Shown: one piece after another, positions 26,982 to 38,005 of the stretch
How the letters are laid out: the number at the start of each line of letters is the position of its first letter
Numbering within the stretch: position 1 is the first letter of the stretch
DNA from: Trichomonas vaginalis G3
Taxonomy: Eukaryota; Parabasalia; Trichomonadida; Trichomonadidae
Assembly (NCBI RefSeq): GCF_026262505.1
Contig: NC_067205.1
Location: 3,658,001-3,722,000 of the forward strand
Reading direction: 5' to 3'
Length of the DNA stretch: 64,000 nt
Translations under genes and position numbers: made by a program
The notes under the pieces: generated by a model
Told to the model about the DNA's origin: nothing
Database searches by the model: none
Seen by the model: only the letters and a program-made list of their open reading frames with translations

Positions 26982-27780
26982 TTATTCTTGACTTTGTTGT
27001 TCCATTTGTTGCATTTGTTGTTCTTGAGCTATTTGTTGTTGAAGTTGTTCTTGTAATACAATACTTTCACCAGTTGCATCTTCCAATTCGAAACTTTCTG
27101 CCGTCATTGACAAATACATAGGACATAAAAGTTTTACAGGAACAAAGTTTGCGTCAACTAATGTCAACGTTTATACTTGCCAAAGTGTTTGAGTTCACTA
27201 AGGTTGAAAATTCTGCATTCGAATGAACAATAGGCAAACCAGCAGAGAAAGTATTGTTTATACGCATAAGTATCTTTTGGTCATAATAGTTTCTGTCGAC
27301 ATTCGAATAACACTTTGAACCTAAGTTTGAAACAATATATAAGATTGGTGTGCTTAATGTCAATGGAATAGACATTCCTTGTATGACACCTTTTCCTGTT
27401 ATAGGAAACTGTTGGTAGTAAAAACCAGAAATAAGTTTTGTATTATAGCTCATATCGTTTATAGTAAACTCAGTCGGACATCCAAACATAATGAAACCTG
27501 CTCTAGTTGCAGCACATGTTACACCCGTACTTAAAGTATTAAATAAGTCAACAAAACCTGTTGGTGGTATATCTGAGTAAGTATCTTCAAAGGAGTATTT
27601 TTTACCATTCACAACAATAAAGTCTTCTGGTGTCAAAAGAGCAAAACAGGCTTTAGTCGTCATTGTGTTTAAGGTTAGTTTACAATATCGTCCTTGAGGA
27701 CTTTGTAAGTTTGTTGTTATAGAATTATATGACTCAGGGTTTTTAGTCGTAATAGTATAAACCATTATGTCTTCTGCCAT
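26982..27780 (-). pseudogene. Putative penton/minor capsid protein (single jelly roll), frameshifted
   Basis: ATG 27780 opens MAEDIMVYTITTKNPESYNS; beta-rich sequence follows (GRYCKLTLNTMTTKACFALL, TRAGFIMFGCPTEF, ILMRINNTFSAGLPIVHSNA). A shift near 27165 leads to TLVDANFVPVKLLCPMYLSM and a Gln-rich tail (QEQLQQQIAQEQQMQQMEQQ). Length (~265), beta-rich pattern and place between helicase and major capsid fit the minor capsid (penton) proteins of Polintons; sequence homology is not proven here. Element 2 copy at 54159. Confidence 0.55.
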
Positions 27781-27790
27781 TTATATATAT

Positions 27791-28021
27791 TTAAAAGTTT
27801 TTCTGAAAGTGGAGAAGAACTTCATCTAAACTTTCACATGGCGTTTCTTGAAGTTCTCTGTCTAAGAAGTTCAAATATTTTGTAAAGACATAGAACTTTC
27901 CTTTGTCTACACGAACAAACAAAACAGGGTCTTTCATATCGTTCAAAAGTGTGTAAAGTCCTTTACATGAAATAAAGTCTATATTATTTTTCTTCAAACA
28001 TCTTTCAAGAAGTTTTGACAT
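27791..28021 (-). CDS. Small hypothetical protein, 76 aa
   Basis: MSKLLERCLKKNNIDFISCK, LLNDMKDPVLFVRVDKGKFY and a CESLDEVLLHFQKNF end. Intact here; the element 2 copy (53916-54148) is frameshifted. No family recognised. Tightly packed between the penton-like gene and 28028-28609. Confidence 0.55.
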   Translation of the reverse strand: MSKLLERCLKKNNIDFISCKGLYTLLNDMKDPVLFVRVDKGKFYVFTKYLNFLDRELQETPCESLDEVLLHFQKNF

Positions 28022-28027
28022 TTTTAC

Positions 28028-28609
28028 TTAGCAAATAAATTTTAATGAAATGTTGTGGTCGTCAAATATTTTTATAACGTCTGGGAAACTATATTTTAAG
28101 TTCAACGTTTCACCTCCTTTCATAACGTATATCTTGTCAATGACATTATATGAAACACCACAGCAACTAATGTCGGGTTCTATTTCTTTGATGTTTATAT
28201 CGTCTGCCTCTGTCAAAAGTTTCAATAGTTCTTTCAAAACTTCATGAGGTGCAATGACATATGAGTTCACTTTTACAGGGTTGTGTTCGACCAAGTTTAA
28301 CATTATACTTAAAGCTTGACAAATCTTCTCCTGAGTTTGAAGTTTGTCTTTCAGTTGTTGGTAGTCGTTTCGAATATCTGCAACAGAACTTAAGTCTCTG
28401 CTAACTTCAGGATATGTTGGTTGTTCTTTTACAGGAACAATTGTTATACCATCTTCGTCTTCGTATGGTTTCCCCACTTCAACATCTCTGTCTTTGACAT
28501 TGACAATAACACTTTGACTGTTTGTTTGAGTTGGTGAATTTAACTTCACATCTGCCACCGCCATTAAACCTTTTGAAACACTTACGCTTCTATTTTTCGG
28601 AAATGACAT
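28028..28609 (-). CDS. Conserved hypothetical protein, ~193 aa
   Basis: Start ATG 28609 (MSFPKNRSVSVSKGLMAVAD), chosen because element 2 starts at the same place (53327) and because it sits 18 bp from the divergent ATG 28628. Contains SRDLSSVADIRNDYQQLKDK (coiled coil), ICQALSIMLNLVEHNPVKVN, and a beta-rich C-terminus (CCGVSYNVIDKIYVMKGGET). Intact here, broken in element 2. No domain recognised. Confidence 0.55.
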   Translation of the reverse strand: MSFPKNRSVSVSKGLMAVADVKLNSPTQTNSQSVIVNVKDRDVEVGKPYEDEDGITIVPVKEQPTYPEVSRDLSSVADIRNDYQQLKDKLQTQEKICQALSIMLNLVEHNPVKVNSYVIAPHEVLKELLKLLTEADDINIKEIEPDISCCGVSYNVIDKIYVMKGGETLNLKYSFPDVIKIFDDHNISLKFIC

Positions 28610-28627
28610 TTTACTTAGAATAAAAAG
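28610..28627. promoter_or_regulatory. 18-bp bidirectional spacer
   Basis: TTTACTTAGAATAAAAAG is the whole spacer between ATG 28609 (minus) and ATG 28628 (plus). The same 18-bp distance occurs at 13587-13604 and is kept in element 2 at 53309-53326. Confidence 0.5.
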
Positions 28628-29047
28628 ATGGACGTATTCGGATATCTTATTGAATTGAAGCAGAACAAAGTTTACACACACAAACAATACAAATACATTG
28701 ACAGAATAGTTCTTTACACAAACAATGGAAAATGTTATAGAATAGCAGTCTTTGCTGAACCAAAATATTTTCATAAAGCAAAGAAAGTTGGTATAACTGA
28801 AATGGTGAAAGTTCTTGAAGCAGACAAAAATATAACTTCAAAACTTACAGATATTTCTAAAGGTAAGTTTATAATACAATATTATGTCAAAACTGGCGTA
28901 CTGTCAATATTTGACGGAGAGAAGTCAGTTCAAGAACAACTTACTGACCTGCTGCCAAAATCTGCTCGATGGAAGCTGTCGTTATGCCAATCTGAGGAGC
29001 CCCAGCAGGTTTCATCGAACGAATCTTCAAAAGAGCATCTTCCGTGA
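28628..29047 (+). CDS. Conserved hypothetical protein, ~139 aa, overlapping the capsid gene
   Basis: MDVFGYLIELKQNKVYTHKQ, a lysine-rich beta segment (RIVLYTNNGKCYRIAVFAEP), TEMVKVLEADKNITSKLTDI and LSIFDGEKSVQEQLTDLLPK. Its 3' third (from 28941) lies antisense to the end of the capsid gene. The equivalent gene in element 2 (minus strand, to 53308) has a frameshift near its start. Real coding before 28941 is plausible because it is conserved between copies; the tail may simply be capsid antisense. No family recognised. Confidence 0.5.
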   Translation: MDVFGYLIELKQNKVYTHKQYKYIDRIVLYTNNGKCYRIAVFAEPKYFHKAKKVGITEMVKVLEADKNITSKLTDISKGKFIIQYYVKTGVLSIFDGEKSVQEQLTDLLPKSARWKLSLCQSEEPQQVSSNESSKEHLP

Positions 29048-30548
29048 AAAGTGCTATTGGTTTTGTAAACTTCTTTGCTTCAATTCATCTGGACCGTCTC
29101 TGTCACCAGTATATTGTATTTGTACAGTACCAACAGTTGAAATACCACCCATAAAGTCTTCTGAGTCAGCAAATGGAATGCCAAGCCAAAAGTTTGAACG
29201 GTCTCCATTTGTATATTGAGTTTTTTGACCTCCTGTATGAGTCCATACTTTCACATATGGCATAATAGAACTTTGCATTTCAGGGTTAATGGTTGTTGTG
29301 AAGTTGTTGTTAAAGTTCATAGCATCTAATGTCAAGTTGTATGACCTCATATCCTCAACTGTAGAATATTCTTCTCTTGGATAATATTTGCCATCTATGT
29401 TTATATGATATTTAATACCAGGGTTGTAGAAACAAGAATAGTCATTTATAGTTCGTCTGAACAGTACAAACATAGTATCTGCATGTTTCATTGCAGTTGT
29501 TAAAGCAATATCTGTTCTTGCACCTGGGTCAGCACTTTGGTTTCCAACTTCACCTGCAAAGTCTTTGACAGATATTTGGTGTATAGGGAACATAAGTGGA
29601 ACTGCAATATATTTGGCAGCTAAAGCATTTGAAATATCTGGGTCCAACATATAGACTGCAAGTCTGCTTTCTATTCTCTTGCATTCAAATTTTTCGCATG
29701 TGAACTTAACTGGGTCCCAAGCAGTCTCCAGCAGCATTGAAATAATAGTTTACTTCAGTGTTGAATGTTTGAGAAACCAAAGTCTAAGTCAACTTTGTCT
29801 TTGCAAAATTCGGCGAATGACGTTTTATTTGTTCCCTTTACGTCTGTAATAGTGAATGGGTCTTGTGTTTGTGCAATGACTAAGTTATTTTTGCTTGGAG
29901 TAAGTTCGATAGAAATTTTTCCTGCCCAGTTTGGCAAGTATCTTAAAAACCTGAAGATGAGGAAAGATGACAAAGGAACTCTAAGTTTCAGTTTTACTTT
30001 AGTGGCAGCATTTCCATCTGAACCAGAAAGGTTAACATAAACTCCTGGAACGTTAGGGTCAAGTCTTCTTATTTTCTCAATATTTGCATACTGGTCTGTT
30101 TGTTCTCTAGCTTGTGGTTGTACTGAGTTTCTCAAAGCGAACCATTCATAGTTTGCCCATGTTACTGTTTGAACTAAGTCAGAGTTAGAATATATCTTAT
30201 ATCCCATGAAAACTTCTGGAGCATATTGGTATCCGACATAGAAAATTCCATTGCAACCTTTCTTGTCAGACAACTTGGCAGAAGGTTTTATTTCAATGTC
30301 TTGTTCCACGTATAAGAATGAGTTGTCACATAGAAATAATATGAAACCTGTCGCAAGCAATATCTACTGTTGTTGAAGAACTTCTCCAAACTCACCTACG
30401 TTTCCATAAGAAACAGCAGTTGTATATTCGTAAGTTCCAGGAACTATTTCTGACCTTCTAATGGCATTGTCGCATTCGTTATACATTCGGAAACATTTCC
30501 GTTCATGGCATCCAAAACTGTTGGCGTTATATTCTGAGCGGCGTACAT
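28941..30548 (-). pseudogene. Putative major capsid protein (double jelly roll), several frameshifts
   Basis: From ATG 30548 (MYAAQNITPTVLDAMNGNVS in element 2), about 533 codons. Features: DNSFLYVEQDIEIKPSAKLS, YQYAPEVFMGYKIYSNSD, PNVPGVYVNLSG, LRVPLSSFLIFRFLRYLPNW, IHQISVKDFAGEVGNQSADP, GGISTVGTVQIQYTGDRDGP, ending IEQILAAGQ. Length, beta richness and the neighbourhood (penton-like gene, packaging ATPase, large structural gene) fit the Polinton/adenovirus-like double jelly-roll capsid; that assignment is inferred. Breaks near 30360, 29745 and 29075. Leader TTTTTACCCATATGAAATG. Confidence 0.65.
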
Positions 30549-30580
30549 TTCATATGGGTAAAAATATAGAATAGTTGGAT

Positions 30581-33500
30581 TTATGTGTCATAATAGAACC
30601 CACTCGTACCAAGCTTTACTTTCTTCCTGACTGAGTTTTTAACTCTTCTTTTTCCTTCATTGCCACTACTTTCACTAGATGAAGTTACTTCTTCACTACT
30701 TTCACTTTGTTCTACTCTTCTCTTCTTCTTTGGTGTCGCTTTTGGTAACTTGCCCTCTGCTTCAAGTTGTTGCATCTTTGCCTCATGTTTCACCTAGTAT
30801 GTTGTAAATTTCCCATGTCCTTTTTGCCTTTGGGCTCTGGTCGCCCATCTCAGGTAACCTATATCCTAGAAAGATTTTGTCATAGTTTGTATTTGAGTCT
30901 TCGCGTATTGTTTGCATGACTCTTTCCTGAGTTTCCGGTTCAAGCTCTTCAAACAGAGCTGTCCATATGGAATAAGCTCGTTTCCAAATATATGTTTTTG
31001 TAGCCATTCTGGTTTTCTTTCCATGTTACCAATAATATCTTTTGTGAATGGGAAAGCTTTTACCCAATGTTTCAGTCTTGCGTCATTTATTTCTGTAGTT
31101 GGTTTTATTTTGTCAAGGAACATGTTTTTCAATACTAACATTTCATTTGTACTGTCCATTTGAGTTTTCTTAAATATTCATCCCTTCTCGATTCATTGTC
31201 TGCAAAGTAAGTTTTTATGACATTTTGCAAACTTTCGTTTGCAAGGTCATGTACAATAGGTTCTCTTCCTTCTCTCTCCCTAACTTTCTTTCTAAACTCT
31301 TCACCAAATATACCATCTCTATGGTTCTGTGTAGTTCTTTGAGATAAATGTTCTAGAACGTCAGGTGTTATATTTCCATCAGCCATGTTCATTTCATACT
31401 GGTCCAAAATATCTGCATGTTTCATATCTTTCAATGGCATTAAAGCCGCGCTGAAAATACCAGCTATATCTGGTTCACCATTCACTTCCATTGCGTCTAC
31501 AACTTCTTGGAATTGTGGTTGTAAGTTTATGAACCACCTATCCGGATTTGCTTTATGACCCCATCTCATTGTAGTTCCATAGTCTGCAGAAACAAAAGTA
31601 GGTTTGTTTCCATATTGGTTAGGTTCTGAATGAACTTTAAACAATGTTTCATTTCTATATGTTTTGTTTGAAATTTAACCTTTTATTTTCACCGAGTTCA
31701 GCCAAAGATTGAACGTTATATGGTCGTAAGTAAAAAGGATTGTTGTATTTGCGTACATTTTCTTTCAGTACTTCCATTCTATGCTGAATATTTTCATCTG
31801 ATGTTGGAGTCTTTTGTATGTCGGTGAACATTTTTCGATATTCTTCTACTATGTCAGCCGAATTTTTCTTAGACTCTTGGAAAGATTCCATATTCTCCGC
31901 ATACACTTGTTGAGGGTCAAGATTTTTCGGCTGTTCCAAATCTTCATCTAGTTCTGTGAAGTTAGTTTCCAAAGGAGGGACTTGTTCGTTTCCTTCAGGC
32001 TCTTCTAGCTGTTGTTGCTGAACTATTTCTTCCATGTCTGGTTGTATCTGAACTTCTTCCTGTTGAGTTTCTTGTACCTCATCTGGTGGCATTTCATATA
32101 TTCCGAGACCGTTTTTAAAAAGTTCCCTATCTAAGTCATCCGGACTCATAAACCTTTCTTCTTTCGTTCCGTCTCTATTTTTTACGCGTTTCATGAAGAG
32201 AGTTGAATTATCATTTAGCTCTGACATCAAATATCTCGGAGTAAATTCATCCATGTCATTTGGATGATATGCTATTAAATCATATCCCTTAGCGAGCTTG
32301 TATTTTCCAGGTTTGAAATTATATCCCATTTGGTGCTGAACCATAAAGCTAAATAGGTTCGGGTCAGTATTTCCTTCCTTGAACTTTTTAATAGCTTCTT
32401 TATATCTGTCACTAAAGTCAAGAGTATCTGGGTAACCATATCTTCCTTAAGCATTTTTAAGAATTCTTGGTTTCCTTTTTCTCTACTTCTTTTATGTCCT
32501 TGCTCTGTTTGTGGTTGCTGTGCAGGGTTTTGAACTGTTGGTTGTTGTGTAGTGTTTTGAACTGTTGGTTGTGGTGCTGGATTTTGAACTGTTGGTTGTT
32601 GTTGTTGTTTTGGTGCATGCCTGTGTCTGTGTCCATGTGACGATGTAAATGTTTTAGGTAGTCCTGGTGCAGGTGCTTCTCTTGGAGGGTTTGGTGGTAT
32701 ATAAGTTCCACTAGCTAGTATATAAGTTCCACCAGCTGGTATATAAGTTCCACCAGCTGGCACATATGTTCTGCAGCATAATGTCCTACCTGACTTTTCG
32801 TTTTAAGAAAGCATTTACTAGGTCTGTTTTGGTCTGTTGTAACTCTTTTCTTGACTTTCCACAACAGTTTGCTCTAACGGCGTCATAGGCACTTTGAACT
32901 GCCTGTCTCGTTGCTGCATCTGTTATTTCGTCATATTTTGTGCTACTTCTCTTAACTCTTTGTCGAAACCTTCAGACTTCAGTTTCTTTCCAGATGAGAA
33001 GTCGTTCACTAGTTTCACCTTACTATGAAGAGCTTCGAAGGCGTTCTTAAAGTCAGCATTTTTAAAGCTTCATTTGAACTGTCTTCATCCGCTTGTATTT
33101 TTGTCCTTATTGACCCTATAGTTGGGCTGCTTTAGCGTTGGCTTGGGCATCTAACCAGTCATTATTAGCTTTTATATATTCTGCGCTTTTCATTGCCTTT
33201 TGCATGGCTGCGTCGTTATTTTTACTTTCTTGTGCTAAGTTTTCATACTGTACGGTTTGGTTTTGCAACTGTAAAAGTTTTTCTGCCTTTACATTTGCTT
33301 CAACTTCTTTTTTATACTCATCGCTATCCATATATGTCTTCAGGGCTTTTTGTTTTATCTCTTCATCTTTCAGTACTTTATATTGAGTAGTATGGTTTTT
33401 TCAAATTTATAACATCTTGTTCCATTTTTGCTACTTCTGCTGCTTTTTCTGACACTTTTTTCGCATATTCCTCTGTACTTAGTTCTTTCAGTTGTTCTTC

Positions 33501-33906
33501 TTTCTTCTTTTTCTCTACGTTTAACTCATTGAGTTTCTTTGTGTGTCTGTCATATTCTAGTTTCTTTTCGTTTTCACTTATTTGTTTCTGTATGTCTATG
33601 TTTGACTTTTTGACATCTGTTATTTGATTTTTGAGTGAACTCAAATTCATTTGACTTTGAGGGTTATGCTGTTCCGTCTGCAGCTCCACCATAGCCTGCC
33701 ATTTTCGCTAAAAGTGCCGCTCTTAAACCTCCACTCTGTGCACCAATAACTCGGTTTAAAAGCATAGGGTTGCTTGACATTTGTTGCAACATAGTGGGGT
33801 CATTCATCATTTGTTGTTGCAACTGTTGTTGTGGTGTCAGTTTTACTATTGGATGTTTCAATGCTCCCTTCCTCTTACGTATATTCTTACGTAGCTTACG
33901 TGGCAT
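30581..33906 (-). pseudogene. Large ~1,100-aa coiled-coil structural protein, many frameshifts
   Basis: ATG 33906 (MPRKLRKNIRKRKGALKHP, strongly basic), then Gln-rich QQQLQQQMMNDPTMLQQMSS, a long coiled coil (~100-350), repeats of the type GGTYIPAGGTYI and QQPTVQNPA, then a globular part (SRDKYK-like, GYDLIAYHPNDMDEFTPRYL, MRWGHKANPDRWFINLQPQF, NMERKPEWLQKHIFGNELIP) and an Arg/Ser/Glu-rich end GFYYDT. At least seven frame breaks here; the element 2 copy (48037-51366) has three and gives the overall order. The largest gene of the element, next to the capsid gene; probably a core, scaffold or vertex protein, but no homologue is recognised. Confidence 0.65.
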
Positions 33907-34377
33907 TTTAAGTGAAGTTAAAAAGCGGTTTTTGACAGATGTTTATATGACACTTTTGTTCAGCACAAAAAACTACTCGGTCAAAGTGTTGTCAGTTTTG
34001 TAAAATAACCGTCCTATCTCATTCTATAAGGGGGAAAAGGCTTCTCAAAGTATACTTCCTTGGAACGCCTGTAACTTTTCCTGTAGCGACGATAGACCCT
34101 TACTTGTCCGGACAAAGTTATACTATTTTGAGTGCTCTACAAAAAAGTCAACGGCGACGACTCTCAAAAACCGTTGTGTAAAAAGTTTTACCGTTGGACA
34201 AAAAAGTATATATAGAAAACAAAAAACGTTTATAGTTCATTCAATATTTGAGATGGAACGGTTTGCCAACGGTAACTATTAAATAAAATAAAAAAATAGA
34301 GGGGGTTACCGTTGACAAAAACCGTTTATTTCAAACTTTTCTATGAGTGGTCCGAAAAAAACAGTTCATTTTTCATA
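33907..34377. promoter_or_regulatory. Intergenic region with a cluster of CAACGG/CCGTTG motifs
   Basis: No gene. AACGG or its complement CCGTT occurs about seven times between 34149 and 34326 (near 34149, 34171, 34191, 34257, 34269, 34309, 34322). YAACGG is the classic Myb-type site and trichomonads have many Myb regulators. TTCATTTTTCATAATG at the end resembles a TCAYW initiator just before ATG 34378. Confidence 0.4.
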
Positions 34378-35607
34378 ATGGAAGGAAGAAAAAATGTCGC
34401 AAACAATTCGTCGACTACCTCTGCAGTTAAAGTTCCTACAACTTATGTCTCACCATTCTCAAAACCCTTACGACCTCCTATAATACCAAAGCAACTTCCT
34501 CATACAATTGCAAACAAATTGTTGGACAATATGCATTTGCACAAAGAAACAGCTCAGCCAACAGGTCAGGCAACAACAACTATCGGAACAGAAGCATTTT
34601 CAGAAGAAGTTCATACCAATCAGACTCCAATCGAACATACAGAAACACAACCACCCGAAAATACAGAAACACATCCAATCGAACATACAGAAACACATTC
34701 TGCAATGACCACTAGGTCGCAAACACGATATCTCGCCTTTAGCAAACAATTTAAGTCTCAAATTCAAGACACACAAGATAGCGACACTCCTCTTTCAGAG
34801 AAAGTTCGTAGAAAATACGCAAAGAAAAGGTTAGAATTGTTAGATAAGTTAAATGAACAGTGGGGTTCAGAAGACAATCGAGATTATAACGAGATGTTTC
34901 AAGCTGTCATGGATGCCATTCAGCCACTTGAAAACGAAATCAAAGACCCTGGCGTACTTGTTGACATGTTTGCTTCATATTTACCCGTTACTGCCAATCT
35001 CATAGCGTTGCAAGCTATTGACCAGTTCATTCACTTGTTTCCAAAGAACTTGCAGAAGCATTTACAAGAAGTTAAAATTGCTGAATTTGTCCGTTTATAT
35101 CCAAATTCATACAATTATTTGGAAGAATTGAATGAACATGGTGAAAGGTCATTCTATTTATATTTCTACACAAAAGACAACCAGTCAAAACGACTATACT
35201 GCATTGAACCTATGCCTCAATTCTTAGACAATTTCCACGTTATAACAACTGTTGCTGTAGATATTCCTGCCAGAGTTCCATATGGAGGAACAGTAACTAT
35301 CTCAAGCTTTCCCAAGGGCTATAAAGGAAAGCCTCTCACAATTGCAAAATTCACACACAGCAGTTGCCAATTTGTTCAAGATGTCGAGTTCCATTTCCTC
35401 AACAATACGACTTTCATCATAGAGACTCCTCAAGAAGGTATATACAAAGTTTTCATCGCAGGATTTGTTGCTCCCAATGGCGAAGAAGAAGTCGAAGAAA
35501 TCCTCACCTCAGAGAGCGAAGAAGAAGAAGTCGAAGAAATCCTCACCTCAGAGAGCGAAGAAGAAGAAAATTTCCAAGACATTCAAGATTCAGAATATAC
35601 CGAATAA
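34378..35607 (+). CDS. Orphan 410-aa protein with acidic repeats
   Basis: Start ATG 34378 (MEGRKNVANNSSTTSAVKVP) preferred over an in-frame upstream codon at 34312 because an initiator-like TTCATTTTTCATA precedes it. Thr/His/Glu repeats (PIEHTETQPPENTETHPIEH) around residue 90, a helical middle (LSEKVRRKYAKKRLELLDKL), a beta-rich region (FYLYFYTKDNQSKRLYCIEP), and two copies of EEVEEILTSESEEE at the end. Intact. Present only in element 1, next to the right terminal repeat, under a host-like promoter. It could be an accessory or interaction gene. No family recognised. Confidence 0.6.
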   Translation: MEGRKNVANNSSTTSAVKVPTTYVSPFSKPLRPPIIPKQLPHTIANKLLDNMHLHKETAQPTGQATTTIGTEAFSEEVHTNQTPIEHTETQPPENTETHPIEHTETHSAMTTRSQTRYLAFSKQFKSQIQDTQDSDTPLSEKVRRKYAKKRLELLDKLNEQWGSEDNRDYNEMFQAVMDAIQPLENEIKDPGVLVDMFASYLPVTANLIALQAIDQFIHLFPKNLQKHLQEVKIAEFVRLYPNSYNYLEELNEHGERSFYLYFYTKDNQSKRLYCIEPMPQFLDNFHVITTVAVDIPARVPYGGTVTISSFPKGYKGKPLTIAKFTHSSCQFVQDVEFHFLNNTTFIIETPQEGIYKVFIAGFVAPNGEEEVEEILTSESEEEEVEEILTSESEEEENFQDIQDSEYTE

Positions 35608-35699
35608 AAAAAAACAATTTAAGACTAAAAATTTAATTTTATTATAATATTTTTATTTTTTTCATCTGGTCTTTGTATCATTCCTCCTCTAGTTTCTCC

Positions 35700-35745
35700 G
35701 GGGCTAAAGGGCGCAACGCGCCTGGAAGCCCCACTCACCTGACCT
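35700..35745 (-). repeat. Right terminal inverted repeat of element 1
   Basis: Complement of 8656-8701 with three mismatches, none in the hairpin stems. It ends ACCTGACCT, followed directly by the second ACATA target copy at 35746-35750. Confidence 0.9.
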
Positions 35746-35819
35746 ACATATTTTATCAAATAACATCTTTTTCATAGGCTCAATGATTATGAATATTAAA
35801 TTATTATAAAAAAAATCAA

Positions 35820-36677
35820 TTGATAGATCCTGATATCACTCAATATTCAGCACACCTAAGATGTAATAGTTTTGTTAAGATATCTTCTTCTTCAAATGGA
35901 GGTTGTATGTCGTTTATTAATTCAAATTTTCTTATTGATGTTTTAAGTTGTATTTTTATTGGATGTTTCACATCAGCACAAGGAGGAGTTATATATACGC
36001 AAGTCTCTTCTCAAAATTTTAAAAATAATCAATTTAATTCTTGTTTTAGTGGTGTCAATCAATATGATAAATATGGAAATGTACTTTTTTCTGAAAATGC
36101 TAAGACACATTTTAACGATTCTACAATATGTAAATGTGCACCTGATAATACTAATCGAGCAGATAGTTGTATTTGTTTGCATAATAATTATTTTGTTTCA
36201 TTGTTGAACAATGGAAGTTATAATTATGGAATTGGCCGGGGAAGTCTCATGAGTTTTCATGTTTCATTTGATGGCACATTTGTAAAACTTAATCAAGTTT
36301 ATAAGTGTGCTGATGATAATTTTATTGAGATAAGTTCAAGCACTTTTAATATATCATTTAATAATTTTATTGATGGCACTCGACTTCAATATCTATTTTG
36401 GGTAAGTGGTGGAACTGCTTCATTTGAAAATTGTATATTTATAAATACATCAAATAAAGTCGTTTATGGAGAAGGTTTTTATAATTTTCATCATTGTTAT
36501 GCAAATGAGAAAACTTTAAATATTCAAATTTCATCAAATATAGATGTAATAACTATAACTATTCTGATAAATCCTTGTTATCTACTTCAAGAAGGCAAAA
36601 TCACATGTAAACACTGCACACTTGGTAATAACACCATTCAAATATTCTTTTTTATACTTTTCATTGATATTCATTAA
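35820..36677 (+). pseudogene. Right-handed beta-helix (Pmp-like) protein, 5'-truncated
   Basis: A 285-codon frame with no ATG at its 5' end. Repeats of FxNCxF/GGxxY type (IFIGCFTSAQGGVIYTQVSS, NFKNNQFNSCFSG, YLFWVSGGTASFENCIFINT) identify the polymorphic-membrane-protein-like beta-helix family of trichomonads, probably surface adhesins. The paralogue at 39227-41389 starts at the same point, also without ATG, while the copy at 44093 has a little more upstream (IQVSCCKFTQLSSSMNGGAI), so the N-terminus is missing. Hydrophobic end (IQIFFFILFIDIH). Begins 70 bp from the Maverick insertion. Confidence 0.6.
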
Positions 36678-36889
36678 TATTATATCACTAAAATGTCAAT
36701 ACTTACGTATCCAATGTAAAATTTGAATGTGCCTCAAAATTGTGAGGTGTTTTGCAAATATTTGTTATCATGAATTGTCAGATTGGCATAAAAATATCAG
36801 TAAAATTACGATATCCTATGATTTTATTATATACAATAAAAATTGATTATGTTTCTGCAAACTAATTTGATAAAAAGCTAATTGAAAAT

Positions 36890-37820
36890 AACATAAAATT
36901 ATGGTAATTATATTTATAAAAAGTAATCATACAATCAAGTTGAATAACTTCTTCACAGATTATTGGTTTCTTTTTTAATATAAACAGAATATGATTTGTT
37001 TGAATTTGAAAATTTACAGTTATCATATCTCAGAGATCTGAACAAAGTCTCAGGCAAATCAAAAGTACAGTTGTAAATTTCAAAAGTACTTGATGAAGTA
37101 AACAAAACCTTGAGTAATTCTTTTGTTTCCAAAAGCATAAACAAACTTAAATTTATTATTAAAACTTGTATGCATATGAGCAGCAAAGAGATTTGGAGTA
37201 GTTTCATCATGAAGCAGATTAACATACTCAACAAATGCAGGAAATATTGACTCAACACAAAAAATTGATGTTACTCCTGATGAATTGGAATTTTCGAGAT
37301 ATTTCACAGAATTTATTTCAGATACATATAATGTCATAAAACATCCATATTGACGATGATTAAGAGTATTTTTCGATAGTGTTGAATTAAAGTATCTTAT
37401 TTTCAACAAATTAAATGCATGACTCCAAAATGAATGATAGTTAGAAAAGGCATTAAAGGAAGATATATATTCATACATAAGGTTTGATGCTTGATAAGCA
37501 TGGCAATCTGCATCATAACCTACATTATTACTTAAAAAGCATGAATTAAAGATTGAAATATTGTTATCTTGGCAATAAATGCCACCTCCTCGATCAGGAG
37601 CATAACAATTAGTCATTAAACAATGATTAATTCGAAGAGAGATTCGAGAATTACAATATATTGCACCCCCTTGGTATGTGCTCGATAATTTAACAAATAA
37701 TGACTGATCTACATCTAAATTTACTGATGGTTGTGTTCTTTCTTTAAGATATTTCAAAGAACTCACCGATGACTGATTGACTGATGATCGTTTTTCAATT
37801 TTGAATAGTTTACGAACCAA
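36890..37820 (-). pseudogene. Beta-helix (Pmp-like) protein, two frameshifts
   Basis: From about 37820: SSLKYLKERTQPSVNLDVDQ, QGGAIYCNSRISLRINHCLM, DRGGGIYCQDNN and a run of beta-helix coils to KFVYAFGNKRITQGFVY. Frame shifts near 37090 (to EIYNCTFDLPETLF) and again near 36970 (to KKPIICEEVIQLD). The C-terminal ICEEVIQLD motif is shared with the copies at 41916, 43229 and 45172. Otherwise full length relative to the intact paralogue 45172-46077. Confidence 0.65.
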
Positions 37821-38005
37821 TCACTTAGTGACAAAAAATATGAATTCCAAAGAAAATGTATATGTTTTTAAAAAACAATTTATTTGGAAATATCAATAAC
37901 GAAAATTAAATGCCAAAGATAATGGATATTTCCATAACAAACATTTTTGCACGATTTATATGAAACACTTTTTAATATTGTAATTATTAATCTTCCATTT
38001 CCTTG

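Larger units (their letters stand above)
8656..35745. mobile_element. Element 1: complete Maverick/Polinton virus-like transposon, 27,090 bp
   Basis: Bounded by 46-bp terminal inverted repeats (8656-8701 and 35700-35745, three mismatches) beginning AGGTCAGGT, and by a 5-bp direct duplication ACATA at 8651-8655 and 35746-35750. It carries the Maverick core: rve-type integrase, family-B DNA polymerase, A32-like packaging ATPase, SF3 helicase and capsid-type proteins, plus a D12 methylase and a phage-like fibre. Gene orientation is mixed, often head to head with very short shared spacers. Many genes are frameshifted, so this copy is probably not autonomous. It contains later insertions at 9098-11270. 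Confidence 0.9.
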
